This document shows, piece after piece, positions 1 through 5,440 of a stretch of 5,441 nt of DNA. Below the pieces are notes generated by a model that saw nothing but the letters and a program-made list of their open reading frames with translations, searched no databases and was not told the DNA's origin. A program made the translations under genes and the position numbers. The stretch is from Caulobacter sp. B11 (GTDB lineage: Bacteria; Pseudomonadota; Alphaproteobacteria; Caulobacterales; Caulobacteraceae). The stretch covers positions 1-5,441 of the forward strand of contig NZ_PEGG01000081.1 in assembly GCF_002737765.1 (NCBI RefSeq), in the 5' to 3' direction. Within the stretch, counting starts at the first letter, position 1; each line of letters starts with the position of its first letter.

Positions 1-33
1 GCGGCGCTCAAGGGTCTGGTCTCGGCCCGCTAG
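1..33 (+). CDS. C-terminal tail of a plus-strand host gene (partial)
   Basis: Reading frame 1 gives AALKGLVSAR followed by a TAG stop at 31-33. The residue mix is plausible for a protein C-terminus. It lies outside the putative attachment site at 160-205, so it would belong to the host chromosome and not to the element. Ten codons are too few to name a product, and an open frame this short could occur by chance. Bases 34-159 hold no gene that I can support. Confidence 0.3.
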   Translation, partial: AALKGLVSAR

Positions 34-159
34 AGCGTTGAGGCGCAGTCCACGGCCGAGATCAAGATCTTGGGAGCAAGGCCCAAACCGCTTCAGACCT
101 TGGCCGCTTCGGGCGACGGCCGGTCCGAGACTCTGGAAGGGCGCGGTATCAAACCGAAA

Positions 160-205
160 TGGCGCACCCGACACGATTCGAACGTGTGACCTTTGCCTTC
201 GGAGG
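160..205 (-). repeat. Attachment-site core: 3' half of a tRNA-Arg(CCG) gene
   Basis: Read on the minus strand, this is the distal part of a tRNA: anticodon loop CTCCGAA (198-204, anticodon CCG), 3' anticodon-stem strand (193-197), 5-nt variable loop (188-192), a perfectly paired 5-bp T arm around a 7-nt TTCGAAT loop (171-187), 3' acceptor strand CGGGTGC (164-170), discriminator G (163) and CCA (160-162). Beyond about base 205 the similarity stops. The sequence at 206-240 has no 5' anticodon strand that pairs fully, no D arm and no GCACCCG 5' acceptor strand, so this is not a functional tRNA. Tyrosine-recombinase elements that insert into tRNA 3' ends leave such a duplicated 3' segment at one end and rebuild the whole gene at the other. 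The integrase stop codon at 207-209 touches the fragment, which fits an att site. The exact core length cannot be set from one end. Confidence 0.82.
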
Positions 206-206
206 A

Positions 207-1343
207 CTAGGTTCGCTTGCGGGTACGGCGTTGTTTTGGAACGGTAAAATCGTCCTCTAGCATTGCGGGTTCGGGACTATTCCGGGACTCCAGTGCAGCC
301 CGTAACCCGTCATCCAGGGCATGGGCATAGACCAGGGTCGACTTGATATCCTTGTGACCCAGCACGCGCTGGGTGAGCTTGAGATTGCCGGTCTCGGCAA
401 GGATGCTGGTTCCAACATGGTGGCGCGTGCCGTGGATCAAGCGGGGCGCCGTGAGGCCCGCGCGCCGCGCCGCCACCCGCAAGCGAGACTGGATCGCCGA
501 ATAGGTCAGGGTCACCAGCTTGCCCCTGGCGTCTTCCTCGAACCAGATCGTGGATAGGCGGGCGGCTCTGGCCCGTCCAACGCGCGCGGCGATCTGGCGG
601 GCGTCCGATGGCCGCAAAGGCAAGAGGTGTGAGCCCTTCTTGCGGTTGTTCAGCACCAGGCTCGGGCCGTCCGGAATATAGGCGTCAGGGGCGAAGAACA
701 CCTCGGCAAAGCGCAAGCCGTAGGTCAACAGCAGGGTCAGTACCATACGGGCTGTCTCGTCGCACGCGGCCAACCATGCCTGCTGTTGGTCCTGGGTATA
801 GATGCGGATCTCGGTTTCGGCCTCGGGCAGCAGCAGGGCTTCCCAATCGATCTCTGCCAGGCCCTTGATCTCCCAGGTCGTCTTGGCCCGATTGAGGATC
901 CGGCGCATGGGCTTTGCCACATCGGCGTTCACGGTGGCGTTCGACAGGGTGTAGCGCTTGGCCTTGGCGTCAGGGGTGTCGACACCGCGCTGATAGGTTT
1001 CGCCCCGTCGCCGTTCGATGGCCTTGGCCAGGGTGCGGGTAGTGATGTCGGCCAGGGCGGTGTTCTTTCCGACCAGGCGGATCAGGATCTCAAGCCGGTG
1101 CTCGAGCTGGCGGCCAGACTTGCGATGCCGCCCGACCTCCTCCCACCAGCGGCCGGCGGCTTGGTCGAGGGTCAGGCCGTCGCCGTCGTCAAATGTGCCG
1201 AGCGCCGCCTTCTCCCGATATCGCCGCTCTACCGCTTCGGCTTTGCGAAGCGTTTCGACGCCGGTCGAGCCGTGAAAGCGACGACCCTTGAACTGGAAGT
1301 CGTAGTGCCAGAAACGGCTTTTCGCGGGCTTGTAGAGAGACAT
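207..1343 (-). CDS. int: Tyrosine recombinase / phage-type integrase
   Basis: This 378-aa site-specific recombinase probably integrates and excises the element at the tRNA-Arg site. The N-terminus (SRFWHYDFQFKGRRFHGSTG, residues 9-28) resembles the arm-type DNA-binding segment seen in many alphaproteobacterial integrases. A core-binding domain spans roughly 57-160, and the catalytic domain 180-345. The active-site set appears complete: R211 (LTYGLRFAE), a beta-hairpin lysine K235/K236 (NRKKGSH), H304 and R307 (HGTRHH), H330 (LGH) and nucleophile Y339 (LVYAH). The length is normal for the family. The ATG at 1343 gives the expected family start, but only a weak GAAGGA lies 11 bases upstream, so translation may be coupled to the preceding HTH gene, which overlaps it by 115 bases. 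The TAG stop at 207-209 sits against the tRNA fragment. I am sure of the family; the target site is inferred from context. Confidence 0.95.
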   Translation of the reverse strand: MSLYKPAKSRFWHYDFQFKGRRFHGSTGVETLRKAEAVERRYREKAALGTFDDGDGLTLDQAAGRWWEEVGRHRKSGRQLEHRLEILIRLVGKNTALADITTRTLAKAIERRRGETYQRGVDTPDAKAKRYTLSNATVNADVAKPMRRILNRAKTTWEIKGLAEIDWEALLLPEAETEIRIYTQDQQQAWLAACDETARMVLTLLLTYGLRFAEVFFAPDAYIPDGPSLVLNNRKKGSHLLPLRPSDARQIAARVGRARAARLSTIWFEEDARGKLVTLTYSAIQSRLRVAARRAGLTAPRLIHGTRHHVGTSILAETGNLKLTQRVLGHKDIKSTLVYAHALDDGLRAALESRNSPEPAMLEDDFTVPKQRRTRKRT

Positions 1344-1579
1344 GGCCCCGAGGGTCCTTCGGTCAGATAGCGGCGAAGATCGGCCTCGCCATAGCGGCGG
1401 GTGCTGCCAATCACGGTCGCACGGATGACGAGGGCGTCACTCAGAGCCCGCAGGGTCCGCACGTCAAGGCCAAGCAGCTCGGCCGCAGCCTGAGCGGTGA
1501 TCATGGCAGCGTCGGCGTATGCGGCGCGAAAGCGGGCCTCTGTAACGGGACCAAGTTGGGCGGCGGAAGCCTCATCCAT
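1229..1579 (-). CDS. Excisionase-like helix-turn-helix DNA-binding protein
   Basis: This small protein of 116 aa has a MerR/excisionase-type winged HTH at about residues 27-74. It shows ITAQAAAELLGLDVRTLRAL, then a turn and wing ending in RRYGEADLRRYL. Such proteins next to int usually act as directionality factors or regulators of excision, but that role is inferred from position. The start at 1579 is supported by a GGAGG ribosome site (1586-1590) six bases upstream. Residues 1-26 are an extension ahead of the HTH, and M27 is an alternative start. The last 38 or so codons overlap the integrase in another frame and are rich in S, T and R without recognisable structure. The functional protein may therefore be essentially the first 75 residues, or the stop may have been moved by a frameshift. 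The gene lies 36 bases downstream of the XRE regulator and is probably co-transcribed with it. Confidence 0.72.
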   Translation of the reverse strand: MDEASAAQLGPVTEARFRAAYADAAMITAQAAAELLGLDVRTLRALSDALVIRATVIGSTRRYGEADLRRYLTEGPSGPCLSTSPRKAVSGTTTSSSRVVAFTARPASKRFAKPKR

Positions 1580-1585
1580 GATCGA

Positions 1586-1590
1586 CCTCC
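1586..1590 (-). promoter_or_regulatory. Ribosome binding site of the excisionase-like gene
   Basis: Minus-strand GGAGG lies six bases before the ATG at 1577-1579. It is one of the two strong Shine-Dalgarno sequences in the window and decides the 1579 start over M27. Confidence 0.65.
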
Positions 1591-1615
1591 GGGTTAGGCC
1601 CGAGCTCTCGTCGAC

Positions 1616-1990
1616 CTAGATCGAATTCATCACTCCTGCCAATTCCACCAAAGCCCGTTGCTGGGCGGGCGACATCGCGACGAACGCTCGCGCCAGGTCG
1701 CCGGCCCCCTTGAGGTTGATGAAGTCCATGAAGTCGGACAGCGGCCCGTCGGCGCCGCCGGTATCCAGTCCCTCGAAAAGAGCTCCGGCCGGCATGCCCA
1801 GCTTCTTGGCGATCTCGAACATCTTGGAGGCCGAAATCCGATTGGCCCCGCGTTCGTATTTCTGAATCTGTTGGAAGGTGATCCCCACGGCCTGTGCCAG
1901 TTCGTCCTGAGACATGCCCAGCGACTTCCGTCTGCCACGGACGAGCTTGCCGACATGAATGTCGATCGGATCGGGCTGATAAGGGGCCAT
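1616..1990 (-). CDS. XRE-family (Cro/CI-type) transcriptional regulator
   Basis: This 124-aa protein is probably the element's repressor or a lysis/lysogeny-type switch. The N-terminus DPIDIHVGKLVRGRRKSLGM is typical of alphaproteobacterial XRE regulators. The HTH covers about residues 15-70, with SQDELAQAVGITFQQIQKYE (27-46) containing the two DNA-contact helices, followed by RGANRIS. The C-terminal part (about 83-124) is a short helical segment ending in LVELAGVMNSI and has no peptidase motif, so self-cleavage as in LexA/CI is not expected. The ATG at 1990 gives the family start; an AGGA lies 11 bases upstream, which is a weak ribosome site. A candidate promoter and a 13-bp palindrome lie just upstream (2015-2062), suggesting autoregulation. 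The stop is TAG at 1616-1618, and 36 bases separate it from the excisionase-like gene. Confidence 0.9.
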   Translation of the reverse strand: MAPYQPDPIDIHVGKLVRGRRKSLGMSQDELAQAVGITFQQIQKYERGANRISASKMFEIAKKLGMPAGALFEGLDTGGADGPLSDFMDFINLKGAGDLARAFVAMSPAQQRALVELAGVMNSI

Positions 1991-2014
1991 GCAAGGATGA
2001 TCCTGGAAATTGCT

Positions 2015-2027
2015 GGCGCTGAGCGCC
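2015..2027. promoter_or_regulatory. Candidate operator palindrome upstream of the XRE gene
   Basis: GGCGCT-G-AGCGCC is a perfect inverted repeat with 6-bp arms and one central base. It lies 25 bases upstream of the XRE start codon. If the promoter proposed at 2034-2062 is correct, the palindrome falls at the expected transcription start, where a bound repressor dimer would block initiation. XRE regulators commonly bind short palindromes before their own gene. Only one copy was seen, and the binding is inferred. Confidence 0.4.
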
Positions 2028-2033
2028 GGTCAA

Positions 2034-2062
2034 AAGATGTTTAAAGGGGTTAGGCTGGTCAA
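2034..2062 (-). promoter_or_regulatory. Candidate promoter for the XRE-excisionase-integrase unit
   Basis: On the minus strand a TTGACC -35-like hexamer (2062-2057) is followed, after 17 bases, by CATCTT (2039-2034) as a poor -10. The stretch at about 2031-2045 is the most AT-rich in this neighbourhood. A second TTGACC lies at 2033-2028, with only the weak TTTCCA after 18 bases. The -35 match is good and the -10 match is weak, so the call is tentative. Confidence 0.3.
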
Positions 2063-2113
2063 CCTGGAATGGCGGAAGCTCCGCGGCGCTGGCCGTTCGA
2101 TCTTGCGTTCCGC

Positions 2114-2230
2114 TCATGACCGACGCTCCGTCGTTGAGGGAGCGCAGCTTGACGAAATCCCGCAGCCCATGGTCCAGCGGCGCGTCTCGTGGTCGGCGGC
2201 GTCGGACAGGGTGACGGCCCCGGCGTCCAT
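2114..2230 (-). CDS. Short coupled ORF, probably frameshifted fragment of a larger small protein
   Basis: The ATG at 2230 overlaps the TGA of the 146-aa gene as TGATG, a classic translational-coupling arrangement. As read, the frame gives 38 aa beginning MDAGAVTLSDAADHETRRWT and ends at a TGA (2114-2116) after a cysteine/serine-rich tail that does not look like protein. If one G is added to the GGG run at 2166-2168, the frame continues as MGLRDFVKLRSLNDGASV and then MSGTQDRTASAAELPPFQV, which looks much more like protein. That frame stays open into the XRE gene, so the true end is unclear. Another indel in the CCCC or TTT runs near 2040-2048 would stop it at about 65-75 aa. No family is recognised. 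It is a plausible but damaged or misread gene. Confidence 0.4.
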   Translation of the reverse strand: MDAGAVTLSDAADHETRRWTMGCGISSSCAPSTTERRS

Positions 2231-2670
2231 CAGGCGGCGTCCGCGACAGGCGCCGCCGCGCGCAGGCTGGCCTGACGAACCATGACCCAGGCTTCGGCGA
2301 AGTTGAATGGCGCGGCCGGCAGACCGCCCATGCGGCGCAAGGCTAGGTGGTCCTCGCAGTCTTCCAGCCATGTCGCGACGATCGCCAGGGCCTCGGCCTC
2401 GGCCTTGTCCAGCAGGCTAGTCGGCTGGCGGTCCATCGCTTCGGGCCCGATGATCAGACCATAGAACCGCAGGAAGGCGATCAGGCCGACCCTGCCGGCC
2501 GCCAGCTGGTCCAGGTGCGCGGCGATCTGCTCGAGCAGGGCGGCCGAGCTTTGGCGGCTCATCTCGTCGGGCGCGCCGCGCAATGGGTGCTCGGTCCCGT
2601 TCAGCTGATCGATAGCGCTGGCCAGGGCGCCGCGCATATCAATCGTCACCTGAATGCTTCGAACGCCCAT
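2230..2670 (-). CDS. Uncharacterised 146-aa element protein
   Basis: I do not recognise the family. The protein begins MGVRSIQVTIDMRGALASAI and appears soluble and mostly helical. Residues 36-75 alternate leucine/alanine with polar residues, residues 60-75 (GLIAFLRFYGLIIGPE) are the most hydrophobic stretch but too short and interrupted for a clear membrane span, and residues 84-110 (SLLDKAEAEALAIVATWLED onward) form a likely amphipathic helix. The ATG at 2670 lies 2 bases after the TAG of the 107-aa gene, without a clear ribosome site, so translation is probably coupled. The same frame is open further upstream to 2946, but that part is arginine/proline/glycine-rich and antiparallel to nothing sensible; it overlaps the 107-aa gene and was excluded. 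The stop TGA overlaps the next ATG. The gene lies between the ParB-like gene and the repressor, where early phage or maintenance genes are usual. No function is assigned. Confidence 0.72.
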   Translation of the reverse strand: MGVRSIQVTIDMRGALASAIDQLNGTEHPLRGAPDEMSRQSSAALLEQIAAHLDQLAAGRVGLIAFLRFYGLIIGPEAMDRQPTSLLDKAEAEALAIVATWLEDCEDHLALRRMGGLPAAPFNFAEAWVMVRQASLRAAAPVADAA

Positions 2671-2672
2671 GG

Positions 2673-2996
2673 CTATGCCGCCCGGCCGATCACCGGCACG
2701 TCGGCGCGGGCCGCGTCCAGCGCCGCGCGCAGGGCGCGATGGCCGCCGCCGTCCAGCCAGGCCCAGCCCAGATAGCGCGCCTGGGCGCCGTCGGCGTCGA
2801 GGGTCCACAGCGAGACACCCGCACGGGGCTGGTCCTCGCCAAACACCAACAGAGGAGCCTCGAACATCTGGATGGCGGCCTCGCCGCGATCGCGGTGCAG
2901 AGCCTGGGCCAGTTCGCTCAGATCGGCGAAGGCGACCGGCTTGCACAGCGGGTCGGTGGGGGTGCGCAGCAGGGCGAAACGTGGATTGTCGGACAT
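2673..2996 (-). CDS. Uncharacterised 107-aa element protein
   Basis: I do not recognise the family. The protein begins MSDNPRFALLRTPTDPLCKP, then has a short helical part (about 24-36, DLSELAQALHRDR). It continues with a probable beta-rich middle (about 41-80: AIQMFEAPLLVFGEDQP, VSLWTLDADG, ARYLGWAWLDGG) and ends in an alanine-rich helix (RALRAALDAARADV). There are no cysteine clusters, signal peptide or membrane span. The start at 2996 is well supported by an AGGAGA ribosome site (3003-3008) six bases upstream. It follows the ParB-like gene by 28 bases and precedes the 146-aa gene by 2 bases, so these are very likely one transcript. An upstream in-frame extension to 3224 overlaps the ParB-like C-terminus and was rejected. 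Confidence 0.78.
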   Translation of the reverse strand: MSDNPRFALLRTPTDPLCKPVAFADLSELAQALHRDRGEAAIQMFEAPLLVFGEDQPRAGVSLWTLDADGAQARYLGWAWLDGGGHRALRAALDAARADVPVIGRAA

Positions 2997-3002
2997 GCGG
3001 GG

Positions 3003-3008
3003 TCTCCT
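3003..3008 (-). promoter_or_regulatory. Ribosome binding site of the 107-aa gene
   Basis: Minus-strand AGGAGA is followed by six bases and then the ATG at 2994-2996. This is a strong Shine-Dalgarno match and separates this start from the open frame upstream. Confidence 0.65.
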
Positions 3009-3024
3009 GAAATAGGCGAGGGCG

Positions 3025-4727
3025 TCAGCGATGAAGGGGCCTTTGCGGGCGTCGTGGCGGGGGGTCATTCCCGTCGTCCGTGTCGTCGCCGGGCGCGACT
3101 TCGTCGGCCTCCTGCGCCTCAGCATCGGCGGCGGTCTGGGCGCGCTGCGCCTCCAGCAGCGCCTCATGCTCGGCATGGCTGACCACGGCCGATCGAGGTC
3201 GGCGGCGGCGTTGACGGCGGCCATGACCAGGCGGATGCGGGCATTGGCCAGGGATCCCGCCGCTCCAGGCGCGCAGGTCGACCTGTTGGTTGTTGGCGTC
3301 GAGCAGCTGGCCGGGCTGGTCAGGGTGCTCGGGTTCGACGAACCGCCAGGGCAGACGCGCGCCGGTGTCTTCCAGGGTCTTGGCGACGGCCTCGGCCTCC
3401 CATTGGCGGGTCGTCATGGCCGCGACCAGATCGTTCGCCCGCCCGTTCACCGCCACGCGCTCCTGCTGCCTGGCCTTGAAGATGGCGTCCCGCCGGTCCT
3501 GCTCTTGCCTGTGGGCGTCTGCGGCCAGCGCGGCGGCCTCGACGCAGGCCTGGCCCTCGGGCGTCAGTTCAAAGGGGCCGTTCAGCCAAGGGGTCAGATA
3601 GCGGCCCTCGGTGTCGGCCTGTTCGGCCGCGTCGGATCCGGCGGCGGCGGCGCGCACGGCCAGCAGGTTGGCGGGTTTAAACAGGTCGGGGTGGTGGATC
3701 TTGATCTGTTCAAAGCCACTCCAGCCGACGAATTCCACCTTGTAGATTCCCGTCGTCCGATCTGGGCCTTGCGCGTACAGCAGGCCTCGGCCCTGCAGGG
3801 TGCTCAGCACCGGGTCAGCGATGGCGACCGGGTCGCATTCGATCCGGCGATAGGCGCTGACCTCGTCGCCCATGGCGGCGATCACCTCGGCGATGACCAG
3901 GGCCTGGGCTGGGGTCAGAACCAGCGGCTCGGGCCGGTTAGCCAGGCGCTTGCGGGCCTCGCCGACCGAAAGCTCCCCTGCCAGCAGCATGGCCTTCTCT
4001 TTGTCGTTCAGCTGGTTCAGCTGCAGGCGCTGCTGCACGAAGCGCTGGGTCTTGTTGACCTTGTCGGCCACGTCGGCCGTGCTCCAGCCATGGCCAGCGA
4101 CCAGACGCTCAAAGGCCTGGGCCTCTTCCAGCGGGTTCAGATCGACGCGCTGCAGGTTCTCGACCAGTGCGGCCAGAGCGTGGTCGTTGTCGTCCATGGC
4201 GCGGATCTGCACCGGCACAAGACGGTCGGCCGGCCAGTCGCCGCGGTCGATCAGCAGGCCGATGGCACGCCAGCGGCGCTCGCCCGAAACCAGCCGATGC
4301 AGGGCGCAGGGCGATCCGTCGGCCAGGGGGCATCGGGCCGCACGACCAGGTTCTGCATCAGGCCCTGGGCGGCGATCGAATTGGCCAACTCGGCCAGGGC
4401 CTCGTCGTCAAATGCGCGGCGCGGGTTGAGGGGATCGGGCTGAATCAAGTGATGCGGCAGGGCGGTAAAGCCCTCGGCCAGAATGGCGCCATCGGGCGCG
4501 CCATTTGCCCGGTCGAGCGCCGCCAGCATCGACGCGCCAAGCGCCGTCAGGGTCAGCGCGTCACGATCAATCAGGCCGTCATTTTCTAGGACGGTCAGGT
4601 CCCGGGCGATGTTCTTTGGCGACCGATCCGCCGCGATGGCCAGCTCCGTCGGTGTGGCGCATGCGCCGGCCTGGATGGCGCGCAGAAGGGGTTCGGCGGT
4701 GACGGCTAGCGGAGTCAGGGCGTTCAT
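3025..4727 (-). CDS. ParB-like protein with N-terminal winged helix (frameshifted as read)
   Basis: The reconstructed protein is about 567 aa. Residues 12-72 resemble a winged helix (TPTELAIAADRSPKNIARDL, then a wing). A ParB N-terminal nuclease/CTPase-type domain follows: box I at about 97-132 (NPRRAFDDEALAELANSI), GERRWRA at 149-155, and ALVENLQRVDLNPLEEAQAF around 187-206. A KorB/ParB-type HTH lies near 215-258 (STADVADKVNKTQRFVQQRL). The long C-terminal part has no recognised domain and ends acidic (about 510-560). As read, the first frame stops at 4251 after the break at 4326-4330, and the second frame runs from about 4326 to 3025. Two more compensating shifts lie at 3256-3258 and about 3187-3190. 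ParB relatives load onto DNA at parS-like sites and support segregation or act as phage regulators. No ParA appears here, so partitioning is not shown. The ATG at 4727 has an AGGA 10 bases upstream. Confidence 0.85.
3187..3258 (-). other. Pair of compensating frameshifts in the ParB-like C-terminal region
   Basis: Between these points the main frame gives IPGQCPHPPGHGRRQRRRRP, which is unlike its neighbours. The adjacent frame gives SLANARIRLVMAAVNAAADL, a plausible helix. Removing one G from the coding-strand GGG (3256-3258) and adding one base near 3187-3190 rejoins it to AVVSHAEHEALLEAQRAQ downstream. Confidence 0.6.
4326..4330 (-). other. Frameshift site inside the ParB nuclease-like domain
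   Basis: This is a five-base G run on the plus strand (CCCCC on the coding strand). Before it the coding frame reads LMQNLVVRPDAP. After it, sensible ParB sequence (LHRLVSGERRWRAIGLLI) continues only in another frame. One extra C restores a continuous reading (VVRPDAPLADGSPCALHRLV). Confidence 0.8.
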
Positions 4728-4822
4728 CGACTCGGTATCCTGATTTTTTTGGGGTTTGCGCTCGGCGGCCCCATGCCGGCCGGGCGCGGCCTCCTGGGCC
4801 GGTAGGTTCAGTTTGGCGGGGC

Positions 4823-4864
4823 GGCCCGCGCGGGCCTGGCCATCGTTAAGTCGCGCGGGCCTGG
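4823..4864. repeat. GC-rich palindrome and 13-bp direct repeat between the DUF2303 and ParB-like genes
   Basis: The 143-base gap between the two genes contains a perfect 14-bp palindrome, GGCCCGCGCGGGCC (4823-4836). The 13-mer CGCGCGGGCCTGG occurs twice in direct orientation (4827-4839 and 4852-4864), 25 bases apart. No T run follows, so it is a poor intrinsic terminator. It could be a binding site, possibly for the adjacent ParB-like protein, but in GC-rich DNA chance is a real alternative. Confidence 0.4.
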
Positions 4865-4870
4865 TCGCGC

Positions 4871-5440
4871 TTAGCGCGGCGTATCGAACTTGCCGAACAC
4901 CGCCAGGCAGTCGATGCGATCCTGGGCGGTCAGCAAATGCTGCTGGAACACCGCCTGGCGCACATGCTCCTTGCGGTGCAGCGCCACGCCCAACATCAAC
5001 TTGCCGTCCTGCACCCGATGGCGAAGGTTGGCGTACAATTCGACAGGGCTGTCGCCGAAGAACACCGGCAGGCTCAACAGAAAGCGCTTGGGCGCCTCGA
5101 CGCCGCCCGTCCGGGTGCCCACGTCGGTCTCTTCGGTATAGTCGAAAGAGACGTTGTCGCTGGCGGTCTTGACCGTGCCCTTGAAATTCGCGCGCTGCAC
5201 CGATTGCAGGTCGGACACGACTTCCAACAGGTCGGCGCCGGTGGGGGCGATGATATCGGCGGCGTTTTCCTCGATGAACCGGGCGAAAGTCAGCTGTTCC
5301 ATCATCGTGCCGTCGATCTTGTTCCAGACGGCCCATTCGACCGAATAGGGCAGGGTCAGGGTCGCGACATGGGCGACAAGATCGGCCTTGGTCGGGCCGT
5401 GGTAATCGAGCGCCGCGACGATGGTGTTGCTGTCGACATC
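4871..5440 (-). CDS. DUF2303 (YfdQ-like) phage protein, C-terminal 189 aa (partial)
   Basis: The gene enters from the right edge; only its last 189 residues and the TAA stop are present, and the visible frame has no break. It begins DVDSNTIVAALDYHGPTKAD. The recognisable order is a strand with a conserved D-Y-H, a segment TLTLPYSVEWAVWNKIDGTM, a helix QLTFARFIEENAADIIAPTG, DLLEVVSDLQSVQRANFKGT, and then a beta-rich tail with FLLSLPVFFGDSPVELYANL. This layout matches the DUF2303 family, which includes E. coli prophage YfdQ, about 270 aa long; about a third would be missing here. The function is unknown, and members sit in prophage or mobile-element early gene blocks. The internal ATGs at 5305 and 5302 are not the start, because good family sequence continues upstream. 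It lies 143 bases before the ParB-like gene. Confidence 0.8.
   Translation of the reverse strand, partial: DVDSNTIVAALDYHGPTKADLVAHVATLTLPYSVEWAVWNKIDGTMMEQLTFARFIEENAADIIAPTGADLLEVVSDLQSVQRANFKGTVKTASDNVSFDYTEETDVGTRTGGVEAPKRFLLSLPVFFGDSPVELYANLRHRVQDGKLMLGVALHRKEHVRQAVFQQHLLTAQDRIDCLAVFGKFDTPR

Noticed and set aside
102..121. GGCCG...CGGCC hairpin left of the att site as a terminator
   Set aside because: The stem is only 5 bp with a 10-base loop, and no T run follows on either strand.
160..240. Complete functional tRNA-Arg gene
   Set aside because: The D arm and the 5' acceptor strand are missing, and the 5' anticodon strand pairs badly, so only the 3' half is present.
786..1370. Plus-strand open frame opposite the integrase
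   Set aside because: The integrase on the minus strand has all its catalytic motifs. The plus frame shows no recognisable protein features.
1582..1617. TCGACCT direct repeat (1582-1588 and 1611-1617) as an operator
   Set aside because: Seven bases repeated once, with one copy overlapping a ribosome site and the other a stop codon, is compatible with chance.
1572..2117. Minus-strand frame of 181 codons starting at 2117
   Set aside because: Only its first ~40 codons look like protein. The rest runs out of frame through the well-supported XRE gene and is arginine/glycine-rich noise.
2671..2946. Upstream extension of the 146-aa gene
   Set aside because: It overlaps the 107-aa gene out of frame, is dominated by R, G and P, and its putative start has no support.
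3031..4443. Long plus-strand open frame (470 codons) opposite the ParB-like gene
   Set aside because: It lies antisense to clear ParB sequence, its composition is G/L/V/Q-rich without motifs, and GC-rich third positions commonly keep the opposite strand open.
4742..4749. Plus-strand T7 run as a terminator
   Set aside because: No plus-strand gene precedes it and there is no adjacent stable stem. It is the A-rich leader before the ParB-like start codon.
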